Source of the DNA: Cristatella mucedo
Lineage: Eukaryota > Bryozoa > Phylactolaemata > Cristatellidae
Length of the DNA: 64,000 bases
Assembly: GCA_009760855.2 (NCBI GenBank)
Contig: WPIO01000215.1
Coordinates: 124,001-188,000, forward strand
Direction of reading: 5' to 3'
Of this stretch, positions 9,540 to 20,130 are shown one piece after another (position 1 is the first letter of the stretch; each line of letters starts with the position of its first letter). Both the position numbers and the translations under genes were made by a program. The notes beneath the pieces were generated by a model, which saw nothing but the letters and a program-made list of their open reading frames with translations, did no database searches and was not told the origin of the DNA.

Positions 9540-10756
9540 TAAGGTCAAGTCAGCACTGGCCGGTGAGCGTGATGGCTGATCTACTGTAAGCAACGGCAAC
9601 AGCCAAATGCTACTTCCATCGCCGGCGCTAAGCAGCCGAGAGCGTGCAAGTTGACAAAAGCCTGACTTCTTTTCGTTGACCCAGTCGCCTGCCTGCCTTG
9701 CCTAACTTAAGTATTTGGACGACGGACCAACTTGCCTTGACACCGGTGGTACGTTATCGAGTCGCAATTGCTTGGCTCTGTCATCGAGAAACAAAAAAGA
9801 TAGGACTGCCGGATAATTGATACACAGCATCATGGCCTAGCTCATAGTTGTCTGTCTTCAAATTCACAGGTCAGCACAAAACCATGCTGCACAGTCTAGT
9901 TCTCTCCTACTCTCGATACTTCACCTCCTTGCAAGGCACTTTTTATTTATACAGCCACCGCCCACTATGAATACAAACTGTTTCGTTTTGGGGTTTACTA
10001 TCTTCTGCAACGATATTACTGCCTCTACAATAAGGCTAAGACGCTGGAGCTGAAAGGGCCATCTTAATAGCAGGAAAAAGATGGATAACCTACCCTAACT
10101 GTAATACTAATGCACTCGCTGTGCATCTCAATTCTTGTTTCTTTCTCGAGACGAAAGCTGTCGACTATCCCAAAATCATCTAAGCACACCGAAAGTCATC
10201 CAAGCTATAGGAGCTTATATGAAAAACAGACGTAACAAATATTTGAGCTTAACTCTCACTTAGTTCTGCCGGCTGTGTGTTCGTATTAATAAGTAACGAT
10301 TCAAGCATGCATGCATGCGTGCACAGTGTAGGAGAGAGGAGATCAATTCAATGTGCCTCAACTGACTCAGCTATTTTAAGCTCTACGGGACCCATAAGTC
10401 AGGACTTGAGCCACCACTCGAGGCCCACAGACTGCAAGTGCCATCACAAGAGTTTATTAGGCCAGTCTGCTACTGCTGTTGCTGGCAGCCGAGCCGGGAG
10501 GTTGTGATCTCCAAGCACAGAGGTCAAGCACTCCAAGCTCCAATCACATCAATGCCGAGTGGGCCAATTGCAGCATGTCGATAAGCTAATAATATTTCTA
10601 CAGCCATTAAACAGCCTTCTGCTGTTCACGACAGCAGCACATTTCACATTTTTAGTGAGCATCTGAGAGCTCTCCAATAACACAATGGCAACTGAGATTG
10701 AATGCTGCAATTCCTCTGAAACAAACCAGGAGATCCTACTTCCACAGTGAACGTAC
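9540..10756. other. NAV intron, no repeat recognised
   Basis: This intron of about 1.2 kb separates the 11073-10757 and 9538-9366 exons. I recognise no LINE or SINE in it. A short Sph-type atgcatgcatgcgtgc run occurs near 10307. Confidence 0.5.
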
Positions 10757-11073
10757 CTGTTGAATGCTTGTCCACTGTAGATCGCTGGCTGCTGCTGCAG
10801 TGAGCCTCTGGCTGCTGCTGCCACAGCAGCTAGGACATGGTTGGCCGATCTGGTGGCCTCCAGACGCTGCAGGAACTCGTAGGAGGCCAGCTGAGAGAGA
10901 GGCTGCATCGGTTTCACGGTGGCAGACGGGGACACATCGTCCCGCATGCCGACTGACACAGCAGCAGTGGCAGTAGCATCGAATGTTGTCTCCTTGGTAC
11001 TTTTGTCGAAGGCCTTAGTCTCTGTATCACCCTTGACATCGAAGGTAGTTTCTCTCCTGCTTACTTCAGATGC
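10757..11073 (-). CDS. NAV: Navigator linker exon (ASEVSRRETTF...)
   Basis: The acceptor tttgcattcag precedes 11073 and the strong donor acag|gtacgt follows 10757. The exon is 105 codons plus two bases. It contains two copies of a KETTFD/RETTFDVK motif near the start, then MRDDVSPSATVKPMQPLSQL, a short helical-looking YEFLQRLEATRSANHVLAAV and a Gln-rich RGSLQQQPAIYSGQAFN. I do not recognise a domain. It is assigned to NAV because it starts in phase 0, matching the preceding exon, and ends in phase 2, completing the Arg before FGLMHRS of the signature exon. The open frame extends upstream of the acceptor by chance. Confidence 0.7.
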
Positions 11074-11559
11074 CTGAATGCAAACCAAAACGAGAAAAAT
11101 ATAACTAAACTGCTCCAATGGAGACACACTTTCTTTTATTTTGCAGCAATAGAAACAGTACCAATTGGAAAGCGAAGGGACTTGGGAACTTGGAGGGGAG
11201 GTGGCTTGCACTGCAGTGATCTGGCCATTAATAGTATCCTATCATTTAATAACTAGTGGCTGAGCCTACTGTACATATTAAAACGTAATTTTTGCAACAA
11301 TAATTCTAAGCAAGTCTTTAGCCGACTCTATGCACAAGCTGTGTCGACTTCCTTGACCGTATTTTAACCAGCTTTGTTGTGACTCAGTTTAAATTGCTTT
11401 CGACCCAGGAAAGGATGCTGCCGGGCTGCATGCCAAGTTTGGGACATCTGCAGCTGAAGTGATTGGCTGGCTTGGCCTTTGGAGCAACCGGAATGCTAGT
11501 ATTACGAGGCACCGCTATGCAGTAAAAGGATGATGCATCCAATAAACACAATTCGGGCC

Positions 11560-11792
11560 GGCCATGAAATGCGGGGTGCAAAAGAGTGCAGCGTCAATGT
11601 TAAGGGAATATTTGCATATTTCAACGCTGACCCTATATATGCCACCTCTAACTATGTTTTACTTGCTTTCATTGAGCATGCTAACACTAACCATTCGAGC
11701 ATGCTTCCTTCGCAGCAAATGTAAAGTGCCTAGAAACAGATTTGGTTCTCAGAGGGCGATATGTAGGACAAATGTATTATTATTATTATTAT
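11560..11792 (+). mobile_element. LINE A 3' end
   Basis: The 3' UTR blocks (ctgaccctatatatgccacc, gagcatgctaacactaacca) are followed by agcaaatgtaaagtgcctag, the hairpin and (ATT)n. It is in opposite orientation to NAV within the NAV intron. Confidence 0.7.
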
Positions 11793-12048
11793 GCTGTACT
11801 GCATAGTCAACAATGGCAAAGCAATCGTGAGATTGGACAACGACTTGGGATTGTCGAGTTCAAAGTCAGCTTTTAATCTCGACTACTATACTGGTGCTGG
11901 TTCGATTGTCCATGCTGGTGGATATAGTCGGCAACACCAGACTGATACCAAAGGATGACAGGCTACTAAGATGGCATCACATCAGAATAGAACTCTGCCA
12001 CTTGTTGAGACCTTGCATCATGGTCATGCAGCAATACTAGAGGGATCG

Positions 12049-12083
12049 AAATTACCCCTGGGACCATAGCCCAGGGGTAATTT
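12049..12083. repeat. Perfect hairpin, 14-bp arms
   Basis: The arms aaattacccctggg and cccaggggtaattt are perfect complements around a 7-base loop (accatag). It lies in a NAV intron away from any recognised repeat end. Confidence 0.8.
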
Positions 12084-12361
12084 GCCTTCTTTTACACCCA
12101 GGTCACGGTTTGGAGTCCTGAAGCACGACATTCCTTGTTACCCATTGCAAGCAGCTAAGGCTCACGTGCACTTATGAAAATGAATCTGCTGAATCATCTG
12201 ACCTTTAGTTTTTTTTAACAGCTACCGATCTGTAGCCAGCTGATGTGCACGCAGCCCTGCTTACTGGATACCAGAGGGGAGCATAATGTCCTGTCGGCTT
12301 GCCCTATTACTGGGGTGAAGCGGCTCCAATGCGTTTAAACAAATTTGAATAGTGCCTAGCC

Positions 12362-12362
<1 letters not shown>

Positions 12363-12440
<78 letters not shown>
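12363..12440. repeat. (CA)n microsatellite
   Basis: About 78 bp of ACAC with a single interruption. In the NAV pre-mRNA it is (UG)n. It joins directly to the tail of a SINE2. Confidence 0.95.
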
Positions 12441-12446
<6 letters not shown>

Positions 12447-12449
<3 letters not shown>

Positions 12450-12600
12450 GTGGCACAGAAAAGCCTTCACGGCTATCACCACCGTTGCAGTGGGCAACAC
12501 AGGATTGCCCACTGCAGTACTCAAACCCAAGACATGGATCGTGAAGAGCAAGCATCTTACCAATGGGGTAAGATCGAGGGGTGGCACTGCAGGCGTGGCC
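12447..12600 (-). mobile_element. SINE2
   Basis: On the minus strand, the head has gatcttaccccattggtaaga, a B-box-like ttgggtttgagtactgcag, then the body gggcaatcctgtgttgccc, the block ggtggtgatagccgtgaagg, and cactatatata. The order is the same as at 36242-36095. Confidence 0.75.
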
Positions 12601-12669
12601 ATTTCTTTGGGATAATACGATGACTGGAAAGCAAGGCCAAGTAGTAACAATTAAAGGTCGACTGTTTCA

Positions 12670-12815
12670 AGAGCCACATTTGTATAGTGGCAAAGGAGTC
12701 TTATTGGCAGTCAGCCAGCTTGCAGCCAGTAGTGACCGATGCCTACTGCAACCCACCACGACCTTGGTATTGAAGTAAGACGAACCATACCCACGGGCTA
12801 AGACCTTCTTAACAT
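12670..12815 (-). mobile_element. Diverged SINE2
   Basis: The minus strand shows a SINE2-like head (gtcttagcccgtgggtatgg), a degraded B box and a body ending in ccactatacaaatgtgg, with lower similarity than the neighbouring copy at 12447-12600. Confidence 0.5.
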
Positions 12816-12950
12816 AGACAGTGAGGCAAAACCGCATAATGAAAAAGCCGAACTTATTGCAATGAATAAAGTGAGCTGTGCAGAGGCACACATATGGCAG
12901 CAACAGCTGACACCTGACTGATAAGGATACTGATGACGAAAACGGCATAC

Positions 12951-13117
12951 CTTTGCTGCCGATGCTGTAGCCACATCCCGTTGAGAAGTGCTAACGTTGT
13001 TGCCATGGCTTGATAACACGGGGCCACTGCCGTGCTTGTCTTGAAAATTGCCACCGTCATTAGGGATAACGGAAGAGATGCCTTGCACGTGACTTGCAAA
13101 CGATGCAAATGATGAAC
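12951..13117 (-). CDS. NAV: Navigator linker exon with SVIP motif
   Basis: The acceptor gatatcaacag precedes 13117 and the donor gcaaag|gtatgc follows 12951. The exon is two bases plus 55 codons. It reads SSFASFASHVQGISSVIPND, GGNFQDKHGSGPVLSSHGNN, VSTSQRDVATASAAK. The Ser-Val-Ile-Pro in ISSVIPND fits the SxIP consensus by which +TIPs bind EB1, though the flanks are less basic than usual. The two starting bases complete a Gly codon begun in the previous exon, and the exon ends in phase 0 as the next one requires. Confidence 0.65.
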
Positions 13118-13166
13118 CTGTTGATATCGTGAATTTAAAGTAAATACACACAGTACGAAAAGCCTA

Positions 13167-13171
13167 GATTT

Positions 13172-13227
<56 letters not shown>

Positions 13228-13273
13228 TGGAAAAATAAGGTAGTGGTGTAACAGAAAGACAAATGAGAGTGAC

Positions 13274-13326
<53 letters not shown>

Positions 13327-13371
13327 GGAAAAATAAGGTAGTGGTGTAACAGAAAGACAAATGAGAGTGAC

Positions 13372-13444
<73 letters not shown>

Positions 13445-13445
13445 T
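13167..13445. repeat. Three (GA)n arrays with a duplicated 53-bp spacer
   Basis: The GA runs are at about 13169-13222, 13276-13322 and 13376-13445. The two spacers (13223-13275 and 13322-13375) are nearly identical, containing ggaaaaataaggtagtggtg and gacaaatgagagtgacata. This is a higher-order tandem repeat. In the NAV transcript it is a (CU)n-rich intron. Confidence 0.9.
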
Positions 13446-13557
13446 ATGCTCTGGGAGTAACTGACACACATAGACAATTTGAGAGACATACACAGAGGGA
13501 ACACAATGAGACGGTTTGGCAGTGAGAGACATGCACAGAAAGACTGGCTTTCCACAC

Positions 13558-13873
13558 CTGCTGCTTGTCCGGCTACTCTGACTGGAGCGGTGGCAGTGGC
13601 AGCAGCTGGTGCTGCTCCATGGCCTCCTTTGGCTTGCAGAGATGCTATGGTGGCCACTCGGGCCGTGCTGACCTTGGGAGCTAGCAGACGAGAGGTGGAA
13701 GCCTCCTGATGAGGTCTAGCTGCAGCAGCACTGTGCTGCTGCTGCTGACTGTCTGCAAAGACACCGACCGTGTTCGGCTGCTGTTGATGCTGCTGCTGCT
13801 GCACGGTCTGATTGCCGGCTTCCTTCCTAAGAACGTTCTTTTCACCGGTGCTGACCGATGGTGTCTTCTGAAC
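13558..13873 (-). CDS. NAV: Navigator linker exon, Gln-rich
   Basis: The acceptor gtctttctag precedes 13873. Phase 0 reading gives VQKTPSVSTGEKNVLRKEAG, NQTVQQQQHQQQPNTVGVFA, then DSQQQQHSAAAARPHQEAST, SRLLAPKVSTARVATIASLQ, and an Ala-rich end AAPAAATATAPVRVAGQAA. The Gln runs are pure CAG/CAA. The exon start matches the phase 0 end of the 19171-17562 exon. The donor used in the model, cag|gtgtgg at 13558/13557, is weak, but its phase fits the next acceptor. The frame would otherwise run on into the GA repeats, which is not credible protein. The weak donor followed by a pyrimidine-repeat intron could mean regulated splicing. Confidence 0.6.
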
Positions 13874-14454
13874 CTAGAAAGACCAAAGCATGCCGCCATT
13901 CCATTCCAAACGACCAACAAAACACAGGAGCTACATCTGTGCAAAGCTGTTTTTAAAGTTCATGTCAGCTGTAGACTAGGAATGAACGCATGACAGCCTG
14001 GCATCGGCAATAATCTGCACCAGATCGCTCAGCTGCATGTGCATAGAGACGGTGGGTGGGGGTGCTAGGACACGGCTTAGGCATAGATTAAAGTAACAGA
14101 TTTTGTCGTGGCTGATCGTTGGAGGTTGCCAAATCTTGCATTCGGCAGCCAATGTCAATAATGCCACCCAGACATTAGCCTGCTGCAGTTTCGTAGCGAC
14201 AAGTGCACGCGGCCAACAGAAAAAAGCATCAAACAGCAAACAAATGCATGAATACCTCGAGTCATTAAGTGCTACTGCCTGTCCCTTAGGTATGGCAAAA
14301 GTGCCATACTGGACTCCACTCATGTCAGCTGATGGACACTATTTGGCATGAATGTTTAAACTAACTAATTTTGAGAACCTCGTACGATCGTCAGGAGAAG
14401 ACGAAGAGTCATCCGTGATGGCAGGGACGCTCCCGATATAGGTGGTGCCAGCAT

Positions 14455-14560
14455 TGTTAATACTACTACTAATAATAACGCATTTGATATAGCACCCTCA
14501 GATAACTCACTGTTTTTTTCTAAGCACAGTACATTTGCTATGAAGGAAGCATTGAGAAGC
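14455..14560 (-). mobile_element. LINE A tail fragment
   Basis: A short 5'-truncated end: ATT-type tail, hairpin (ccctcagataactcactgtttttttctaagcac) and the start of the 3' UTR, on the minus strand. Confidence 0.6.
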
Positions 14561-14644
14561 ATTGGTCAAGCAGCTACTTCCTTATAAAATATAATTCTAG
14601 CAAGAAGCACCGCTAAAAGTGCTTGTTGATGGTGTATAACTATA

Positions 14645-15292
14645 ACAATAATATACTTGATAAAGCTCCCCCGGAGAACTCTAGCTCATTCTAGGCGCTT
14701 TATATTTTCTGCAAAGGAAGCACGATCGAACGGTTAGCGGTAGCATGCTCAGTAAACAACAAGAATAACATGGTTAGGGGTGATATGCACAGGGTCAGCA
14801 TGCAAGTATGGTTAGTGGCAGCATGCACAGTGTCAGCACAGATGAGCACATAAAAGGTTGAGTCACACGGACAAACTGAATTCTGTGATAAGTAGGTACG
14901 CTTTTAGTTTCTTTTAAATCTGGTCGTCAGGAGATGTCGTGACCCAAGTTGGGAGTAAGTACCAGGCTTTTGGAGCATACAAACTAAAGGTAGAGTCTCC
15001 AAAGAATTTGAGGCTTGCACGAGGTACAGGTAAACAGTTATTTTCCGAAAAGCAGGCGGCATGATGCATAGCCTGGTGGGGCAGTAGATCTGATAGGTAA
15101 GCTGGAGCCAAAGAGTGAAGGGACCTAAAAGTGAGTGACACAACCTTGAAGTCGATACGTTAGGCTGGGCTGGTTTGGTCCACTGGTTAAGGTGCCTGCC
15201 CCGACCAAGGTCTGGCTGAGGTCGTGGGCTAGAGCTCGGAGGCATATGTAAAGCACCTAACGAGAGATTAGGTTCTCTTGGATGCTACACAC

Positions 15293-15359
<67 letters not shown>

Positions 15360-15400
15360 CACTTGACCAGGAGCCAGTGCAGGTCGGCAAGAAGTGATGT
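14645..15400 (-). mobile_element. LINE A copy interrupted by SINE1 and (TA)n
   Basis: Minus-strand LINE A from tail (14645) to the RT C-terminal coding end. The coding part (about 15130-14920) gives [21 protein letters not shown] in a broken frame. LINE A stops at 15163 and resumes at 15358 with cttgaccaggagccagtgca. A plus-strand SINE1 and its TA tail sit in the gap, so the SINE is younger. Confidence 0.75.
15165..15355 (+). mobile_element. SINE1 with long (TA)n tail
   Basis: It has head ggctgggctggtttggtcca, A-box-like ctggttaaggtg, B-box-like gtgggctagagctc, the hairpin cgagagattaggttctcttgg, then ataaat and about 50 bp of (TA)n. It is inserted in LINE A. Confidence 0.8.
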
Positions 15401-15584
15401 TTCTGAATCATGTTTGGTTTTCTCAGAACTAGTAAGTTGATTTTATCATCATTCAATACAAAATCCTGGCCAGGCCACCAAGTTCCACACACAAATTATT
15501 GGCACCAGGATATTGATGCAAGTAAGGATCCATAGTCCTTCGTATTTTTTGAGGTTTTACACAGACTCTTTCTTTCTGTTTCCC

Positions 15585-15679
15585 TCTCAGTCTGTCTGTC
15601 TCTCCCTCCCTCTCTCCCTCCCTCTCTCCCTCCCTCTCCCTCCCTCTCTCCCTCCCTCTCTCTCTCTCTCCCCCCCCCC

Positions 15680-15765
<86 letters not shown>
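15585..15765. repeat. (CT)n / (CTCC)n microsatellite
   Basis: Polypyrimidine tract of about 180 bp: first CCCTCT-type imperfect units, then pure CT of about 85 bp. Open frames across it on both strands are artefacts. Confidence 0.95.
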
Positions 15766-15767
<2 letters not shown>

Positions 15768-16254
15768 CCTTGCAACATAGCATAAATCAGTTAGCATTCA
15801 TCTTGGCCAGGTGCAGCTTAATAGCAGCAGTGATCTAATGTGCTAAAACAACAGGCAATGGCTATGCATGTACATAAGCACCCACTAAATCAACTTCGCC
15901 AGGTAGTTTGCACTCAGCAGAAAGCAATAAAAAAGATCCAGACGTCACATGAGTGCAATTTACACCAAAACGAGTCAGATTTTTAAATGCTCGGGGGCCA
16001 TACAGGTATTCACAAGAAAAAGCCATTTCAAATGCACTGGACCCAGAGAATTGGAGACGGCAGCATCCCATGGAACAGCATGCAAAGACCCGGGACCTAG
16101 CAGGCTCGCAAGGCACTACACAGCCGCACCTGCAATGAGAAATTCAGCTTCGAAAACTTCCTTCGACAACCACTCGTGAGCTGCTAGAAAAGAGCTATGC
16201 TTCAGGGCTCGAGGGGCCAAGGCTGTGCTGCTGAAATTTGACGACAAATAAAAA

Positions 16255-16445
16255 GTATCTAACTCATGTGTATAGCACCATAAACAAGGAAGCTGATTGA
16301 ATAGCCTAAGGACAGAGGAGCATTCATGGATATCGCGTGACCACTTGCAGTGTACAATAAAGGAAAGCTCAGTACAGTAGTCGAACCACGACCTGGGTCG
16401 TGAAGAGCTAGCACCTTAACTCCTGGGCTGAGACCCAGGGGCAAG
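16255..16445 (-). mobile_element. SINE2
   Basis: On the minus strand: head ctgggtctcagcccaggagt, B-box-like tggttcgactactgtactg, body with ccattcatgaatgctcc-like block and the end gtgctatacacatgagttag. Confidence 0.65.
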
Positions 16446-16837
16446 TGAATCCAATCTCTATCAAGGTGCTTTGCATGGCCGCCGGGCTCAGGCCCATGGC
16501 TTCGATCGCTTCACGAGAGTACGCCTTAGCACCCCTGAGCCTAACTAGGACAGAGCAGCCGCAGCAGTAGTCTCCTCATCGAGCGTTTGCGTCATGTGTA
16601 TGTCCCAATACCCAACAGCGACTGGAAGTGCCACGTGCCAGTGCCACGCACTTTCAAGAGGTTTCCATGGCACATGACACTCGGAGCTTTCGGCGCGAGC
16701 GTCTGCGAGACAGGAGCATGGGCCTCTCACAAATGAGAGGGCACTGCAAGATCAAAGTTAATAATAATAAAAATAATAATAATAAGCAAGCAAGTTGGGG
16801 TACCGAAGGAGCTGAAGCTGGGGCAACAACGGGCAAT

Positions 16838-16965
16838 GTAATGTATGTATAGTATCTCTGTCTGTAACTCCACAAAGCCCCACAAACTATGTGGGTGGTA
16901 CACAAGGAGTGTTTTGTATATCGCACCCTTTTCGGAACACATTCGGTAGCCAGCAGACTTCACAA
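16838..16965 (-). mobile_element. LINE B 3' end
   Basis: The minus strand matches the last 125 bp of LINE B: tggctaccgaatgtgttccg, then gcgatatacaaaacactcc, tttgtggagttacagacag, agatactatacatacatt. It carries no coding frame. Confidence 0.7.
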
Positions 16966-17110
16966 GTGAGTAAACGGGTGCCACCGTCGGCTCCTGGAGA
17001 ACGCATGATCGTTTCGATACTGGCCTGGAGGCAGGGCCCTGCCAATTCTCGAATAGCGTTGGCAGTAGCCGTCAAGTCAACGAAAGGGACCGCCATGCCT
17101 TCCTTCAAGG
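16966..17110 (-). other. Open coding-like segment (KEGMAVPFVDLTATANAI...)
   Basis: The minus strand has an acceptor-like ccacctag at 17121 and an open frame reading KEGMAVPFVDLTATANAI, RELAGPCLQASIETIMR, SPGADGGTRLLTC before it runs into LINE B. The start is phase 0, which would fit after the 17562 NAV exon, but I find no donor. A similar RE(L/I)AGPC motif occurs on the minus strand at the left edge of the window (about 48-10). This could be a relic exon or a repeat piece. I do not recognise it. Confidence 0.25.
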
Positions 17111-17561
17111 GTGAGCTCTAGGTGGATCACGGGCAGACAGCAGCAAAGCTAGCCCATCGCTCCAAGATACAGCTATTGCTCCAGAGAACCAGGTACATCA
17201 CGCAGGGTGTGGGACTATGACAGACTAGGGCCAACTCGTAGCAACAGCAAAATCGCAGCAAAAATACCGTGCTCCGGCGAGTCCGAAGACTTGTACGACT
17301 TTGCAGACACTCCGCTGCCGTCGCCTACACTGGCCTGAGGCGCATGCATTTTTTGCACTGAGCTAACACAAGTGAGGCGCCTCGGTTGGCCGTTCGTGCA
17401 GAATTGCATTAAGAAGTGAACGGATGCAGAGAATCGAATAATGCACTGGGAGAGGCCTGGCCACCGACGGATAGGGGGCCTCACTCTCTCCACCCTTCGT
17501 TGACCCCTCATTGACCACAGCCCAGTGGATCCTTGACCCCCACTGGATCCGGGAAGCCTAC

Positions 17562-19171
17562 CTGGGCGGCGATTTTCTGAAGAGCAGACGGCTCGGTCTG
17601 CGCGATCGAATCCGACGTGCCCTGCTGGTGCAGCTGCAATTGCGAGGGCGGCACGGCCTGCGTCGCCCTCGGGGCTGCGGTCGTCATCTGTGCAGCAGCC
17701 GCTGTCCGGCTGCTGCCGCCGCGACCTCCATCGTGCAGCCGGTTGTCATTCTTTGCATCGCCGGGGGCGATGCCTTCCTCGGTTCGCCGCTGTGCGTCCC
17801 TTGCATGCACAGCAGTGGCCTCAGCACCCCTCGAGCTGCTGCTCACCGGCTGTGGACCGGTGATGACGTGCGGCGCTGCGGTGATGCACTTTCGCGGAGC
17901 TTCGGCCGAACGTCTGCCAAAGGCGTCCGCCTCGTCGGGCGCCAGACCGAGCGCCCTGCCGCTGCCGCCGCCATCGTCCCTCAGGTAAGTGTGCAGGCCA
18001 GGCAGCTGGTTGTACGGCTGCGCTCCTCCGCTACCAGCGGCAGCAGCAGCGCAGGAATTTGACTCGGCAGATGAGAGTGGTAGCTGCGTCGAGTCAGGCT
18101 GCTGTGCGCTTGCAGGCGGCCTCATCGGCTCGGCGACAGCGCCAGTGCCACGCGGTCGTTTCATTGCGAGCGCCTTCGGGATGGACTTCAGCTGCGGCTC
18201 CGAGGCAGTGTCCTTTCTCGGAGCTGCTGCCATCGCTGCCTGAGATGCCCTAGTCCGGTCGTCGTTGGATGAATAGGGCCGCATAATGGCGGCATCAGTT
18301 ATCGGACTGTCGCCGGCACTTTGCTCAGAGCTGCATCCGGAGGCGTCAAGCAAGCAGCTCCGACCTTCGCCTCCAGCGACCTTTACTTTTCCGGCGCTAC
18401 GCACCCTGGGAATGGACGACGTCTGATCGGAAGCCGATCCTGCAGCCGTTGCCATTGGTGCTGCGGTACGCCTCATTCCAGCCAGATTCTCCCGGGACGG
18501 CGTGCGGCTCTGAGGCGACGGATCGCGGCTCGACGAAGACGAGGCTCGAGGAATGCCGCTTCCACTGGACGATGCCATTTGCAGCTTGCTCGGCCTCTGC
18601 CCGCTGGCCGAAGTGGCTCTTCCAGCCGATGACGTCCCGTTGGAAGCTGCTGCTCTCCTGGAAGCACCGCCCTTGGTGCCTCGGCTGCCAGCTCCGCAGC
18701 CCGAGCTGCCATTGTCGGCTGCTACTGGCGACTCGGCGACCCTGGAGGGAATGTTCTCGCACGAACCTTCCATGCCGGACGAGTCGGCGTCGGTGGCCCG
18801 CCCACTACTTCCGCCACCGGCCGACGTCTGCTGGCGCCTGGCCATGTACATTCGGTCCAGAGCACTGCCGGAGCGCCCAGCTGACAAGCCACTGGCAGCG
18901 ACAGCGGCAGCAGCAGTGCCAGCAGTGGCAAATGTGCCACCGGCGATGCCGGCCGTGCCGGCCTGCGTGCCCGGAGACGCCCCGGATCCTGCTGCTGCTG
19001 CTGACGTCGAAGAAGGTGCCTTTTGACCGCTGGATGTCGATGTGGACCTGCTCGACGACGATAGGCTGGAGCTGAACGAGCTAGTGCTGGTAGAGTTCTC
19101 GATAGTCTGACCTTGACCAGCAAGTCGTGAAGACTTCGACGAGGTTGATCGGCCAGAACCGGAAGCTTTGC
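17562..19171 (-). CDS. NAV: Navigator large Ser/Gly/Ala-rich linker exon
   Basis: The acceptor gcaccttttcag precedes 19171 and the donor gcccag|gtaggc follows 17562. The exon is two bases plus 536 codons, ending in phase 0. It is low-complexity (Ser, Ala, Gly, Thr, Arg), as is typical of the disordered central part of Navigators. Two SxIP motifs with basic and Ser-rich surroundings are present: GSGIPRASSSSSRDPSP (near 18550) and TSSIPRVRSAGKVKV (near 18405). SxIP peptides bind EB1 at microtubule plus ends. Other landmarks are SALDRMYMARRQQ (18840), SPQSRTPSRENLAGMR (18490) and GLHTYLRDD (17975). The large open frames on the plus strand here are shadows of this GC-rich exon. CLASP linkers look similar, but the downstream exons decide for Navigator. 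Confidence 0.75.
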
Positions 19172-19329
19172 CTGAAAAGGTGCACTTTCGTCTTAGCATG
19201 GCATGTCGCACCTTAGCAACAGCGCAGGAAGCACCCGGTCAATAATCTAACACTAACCGTCAAGGCAGATTCGAAGATCTAGGCTTTCATTTATTGTGAA
19301 TGAGTGGGCTACGTGTAAGAAATGCACTA

Positions 19330-19510
19330 GGAAATCGTAAAGCTGTATTCACAAACTCATGGATAGAGTGACAGCAGAAGTGTCTTAGTGGCTGTCATTC
19401 TCGCTTCTATTGGGCAACAAGGAATTGCCTACTACAGGACTCGAACCCAAACATGGGTAAAAAAATGAGCCAAGCACCAGCCAGACCAGGAGATAGGTCG
19501 GTAGAGCCAA
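19330..19510 (-). mobile_element. Diverged SINE2
   Basis: The minus strand shows B-box-like tttgggttcgagtcctgtag, then gcaattccttgttgccc and the cacttctgctgtcactcta end, as in the better copy at 36242-36095. Confidence 0.6.
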
Positions 19511-19874
19511 ATGTAAGAGTTAAGCTTTCCAATTTCTGAGTCGCCCTTAGAATTGCACGTTACTAGTAAGTTGCTTTTATCAGTGTCCGAGTTTGTAAAG
19601 TACCCGGAGAGAGATTAAGTCATCTTGGGTTGCTGTAAAAATTGCATATGACTATCCCTCTTGCCCATTCATGCTTTTGCTGCCGGCTGAATTACTTTTC
19701 ATCGAGCAGAATCTTTACAATATTCAACAGAAAATGCTAATTTCAGTATTTTAGCATGTAACATTTCACAAAATTAAAGCATGGTGGACTAGGTTACCTA
19801 TGCAATGCATTCGTTTAATTGTTTTTCACTGTCTTTATAAATAAATAAATAAATAAATATATATATATGTATAT

Positions 19875-20010
19875 AATTCGTTTGTGTAGTGCCCTATGAG
19901 AACTTAATCTCAATTCAAGCGCTTCACGTGTGCCTCAAGGCTCGAGTCCACAACCTCGGTAACACCTTGATTGGGGGAGGGGGCACATTAACCGCTGGGC
20001 CAAATACATC
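19875..20010 (-). mobile_element. SINE1
   Basis: The minus strand has the head tttggcccagcggttaatgtg, B-box-like gtggactcgagccttg, hairpin (gaattgagattaagttctcat), and tail acaaacgaattata joined to (TA)n. Confidence 0.7.
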
Positions 20011-20024
20011 ATTTCACACACTCT

Positions 20025-20130
20025 CTGAAGCCGGGTCTTGGCTCAGCAGTAAGCATGCTCATAATCGACGACCCGGGTTGTCGGTTCAAGACCCGAAGCA
20101 AATGGGATGAAAGACGGTATATCCAATCAG
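20025..20130 (+). mobile_element. tRNA-derived element
   Basis: It has an A-box-like tggctcagcagtaagc (20039-20054) and a B-box-like ggttcaagaccc (20083-20094), spaced as in a tRNA head. No matching acceptor stem encloses them, so it is called a SINE head and not a tRNA gene. Confidence 0.5.

Noticed and set aside
12854-13804. 316-residue protein with long Leu/Ser runs
   Set aside because: Only the first part is real exon (13873-13558); the Leu/Ser part is the (GA)n intron read through.
16887-17108. Additional NAV exon
   Set aside because: Phase 0 start would fit, but no donor was found before the frame enters LINE B, so it was kept only as a low-confidence segment.
17511-19075. Large plus-strand open frames opposite the NAV exon
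   Set aside because: They are shadows of the GC-rich minus-strand exon; they lack motifs and splice sites.
17508-19211. CLASP identity for the Ser-rich exon
   Set aside because: SxIP motifs and the Ser/Arg-rich linker resemble CLASP, but the exons that follow in phase encode the Navigator GYLSD/SGYLSEGG block and no TOG domain was found.
20033-20110. tRNA gene
   Set aside because: A and B boxes are present, but no complete acceptor stem or anticodon arm could be folded; it fits a tRNA-derived SINE head.
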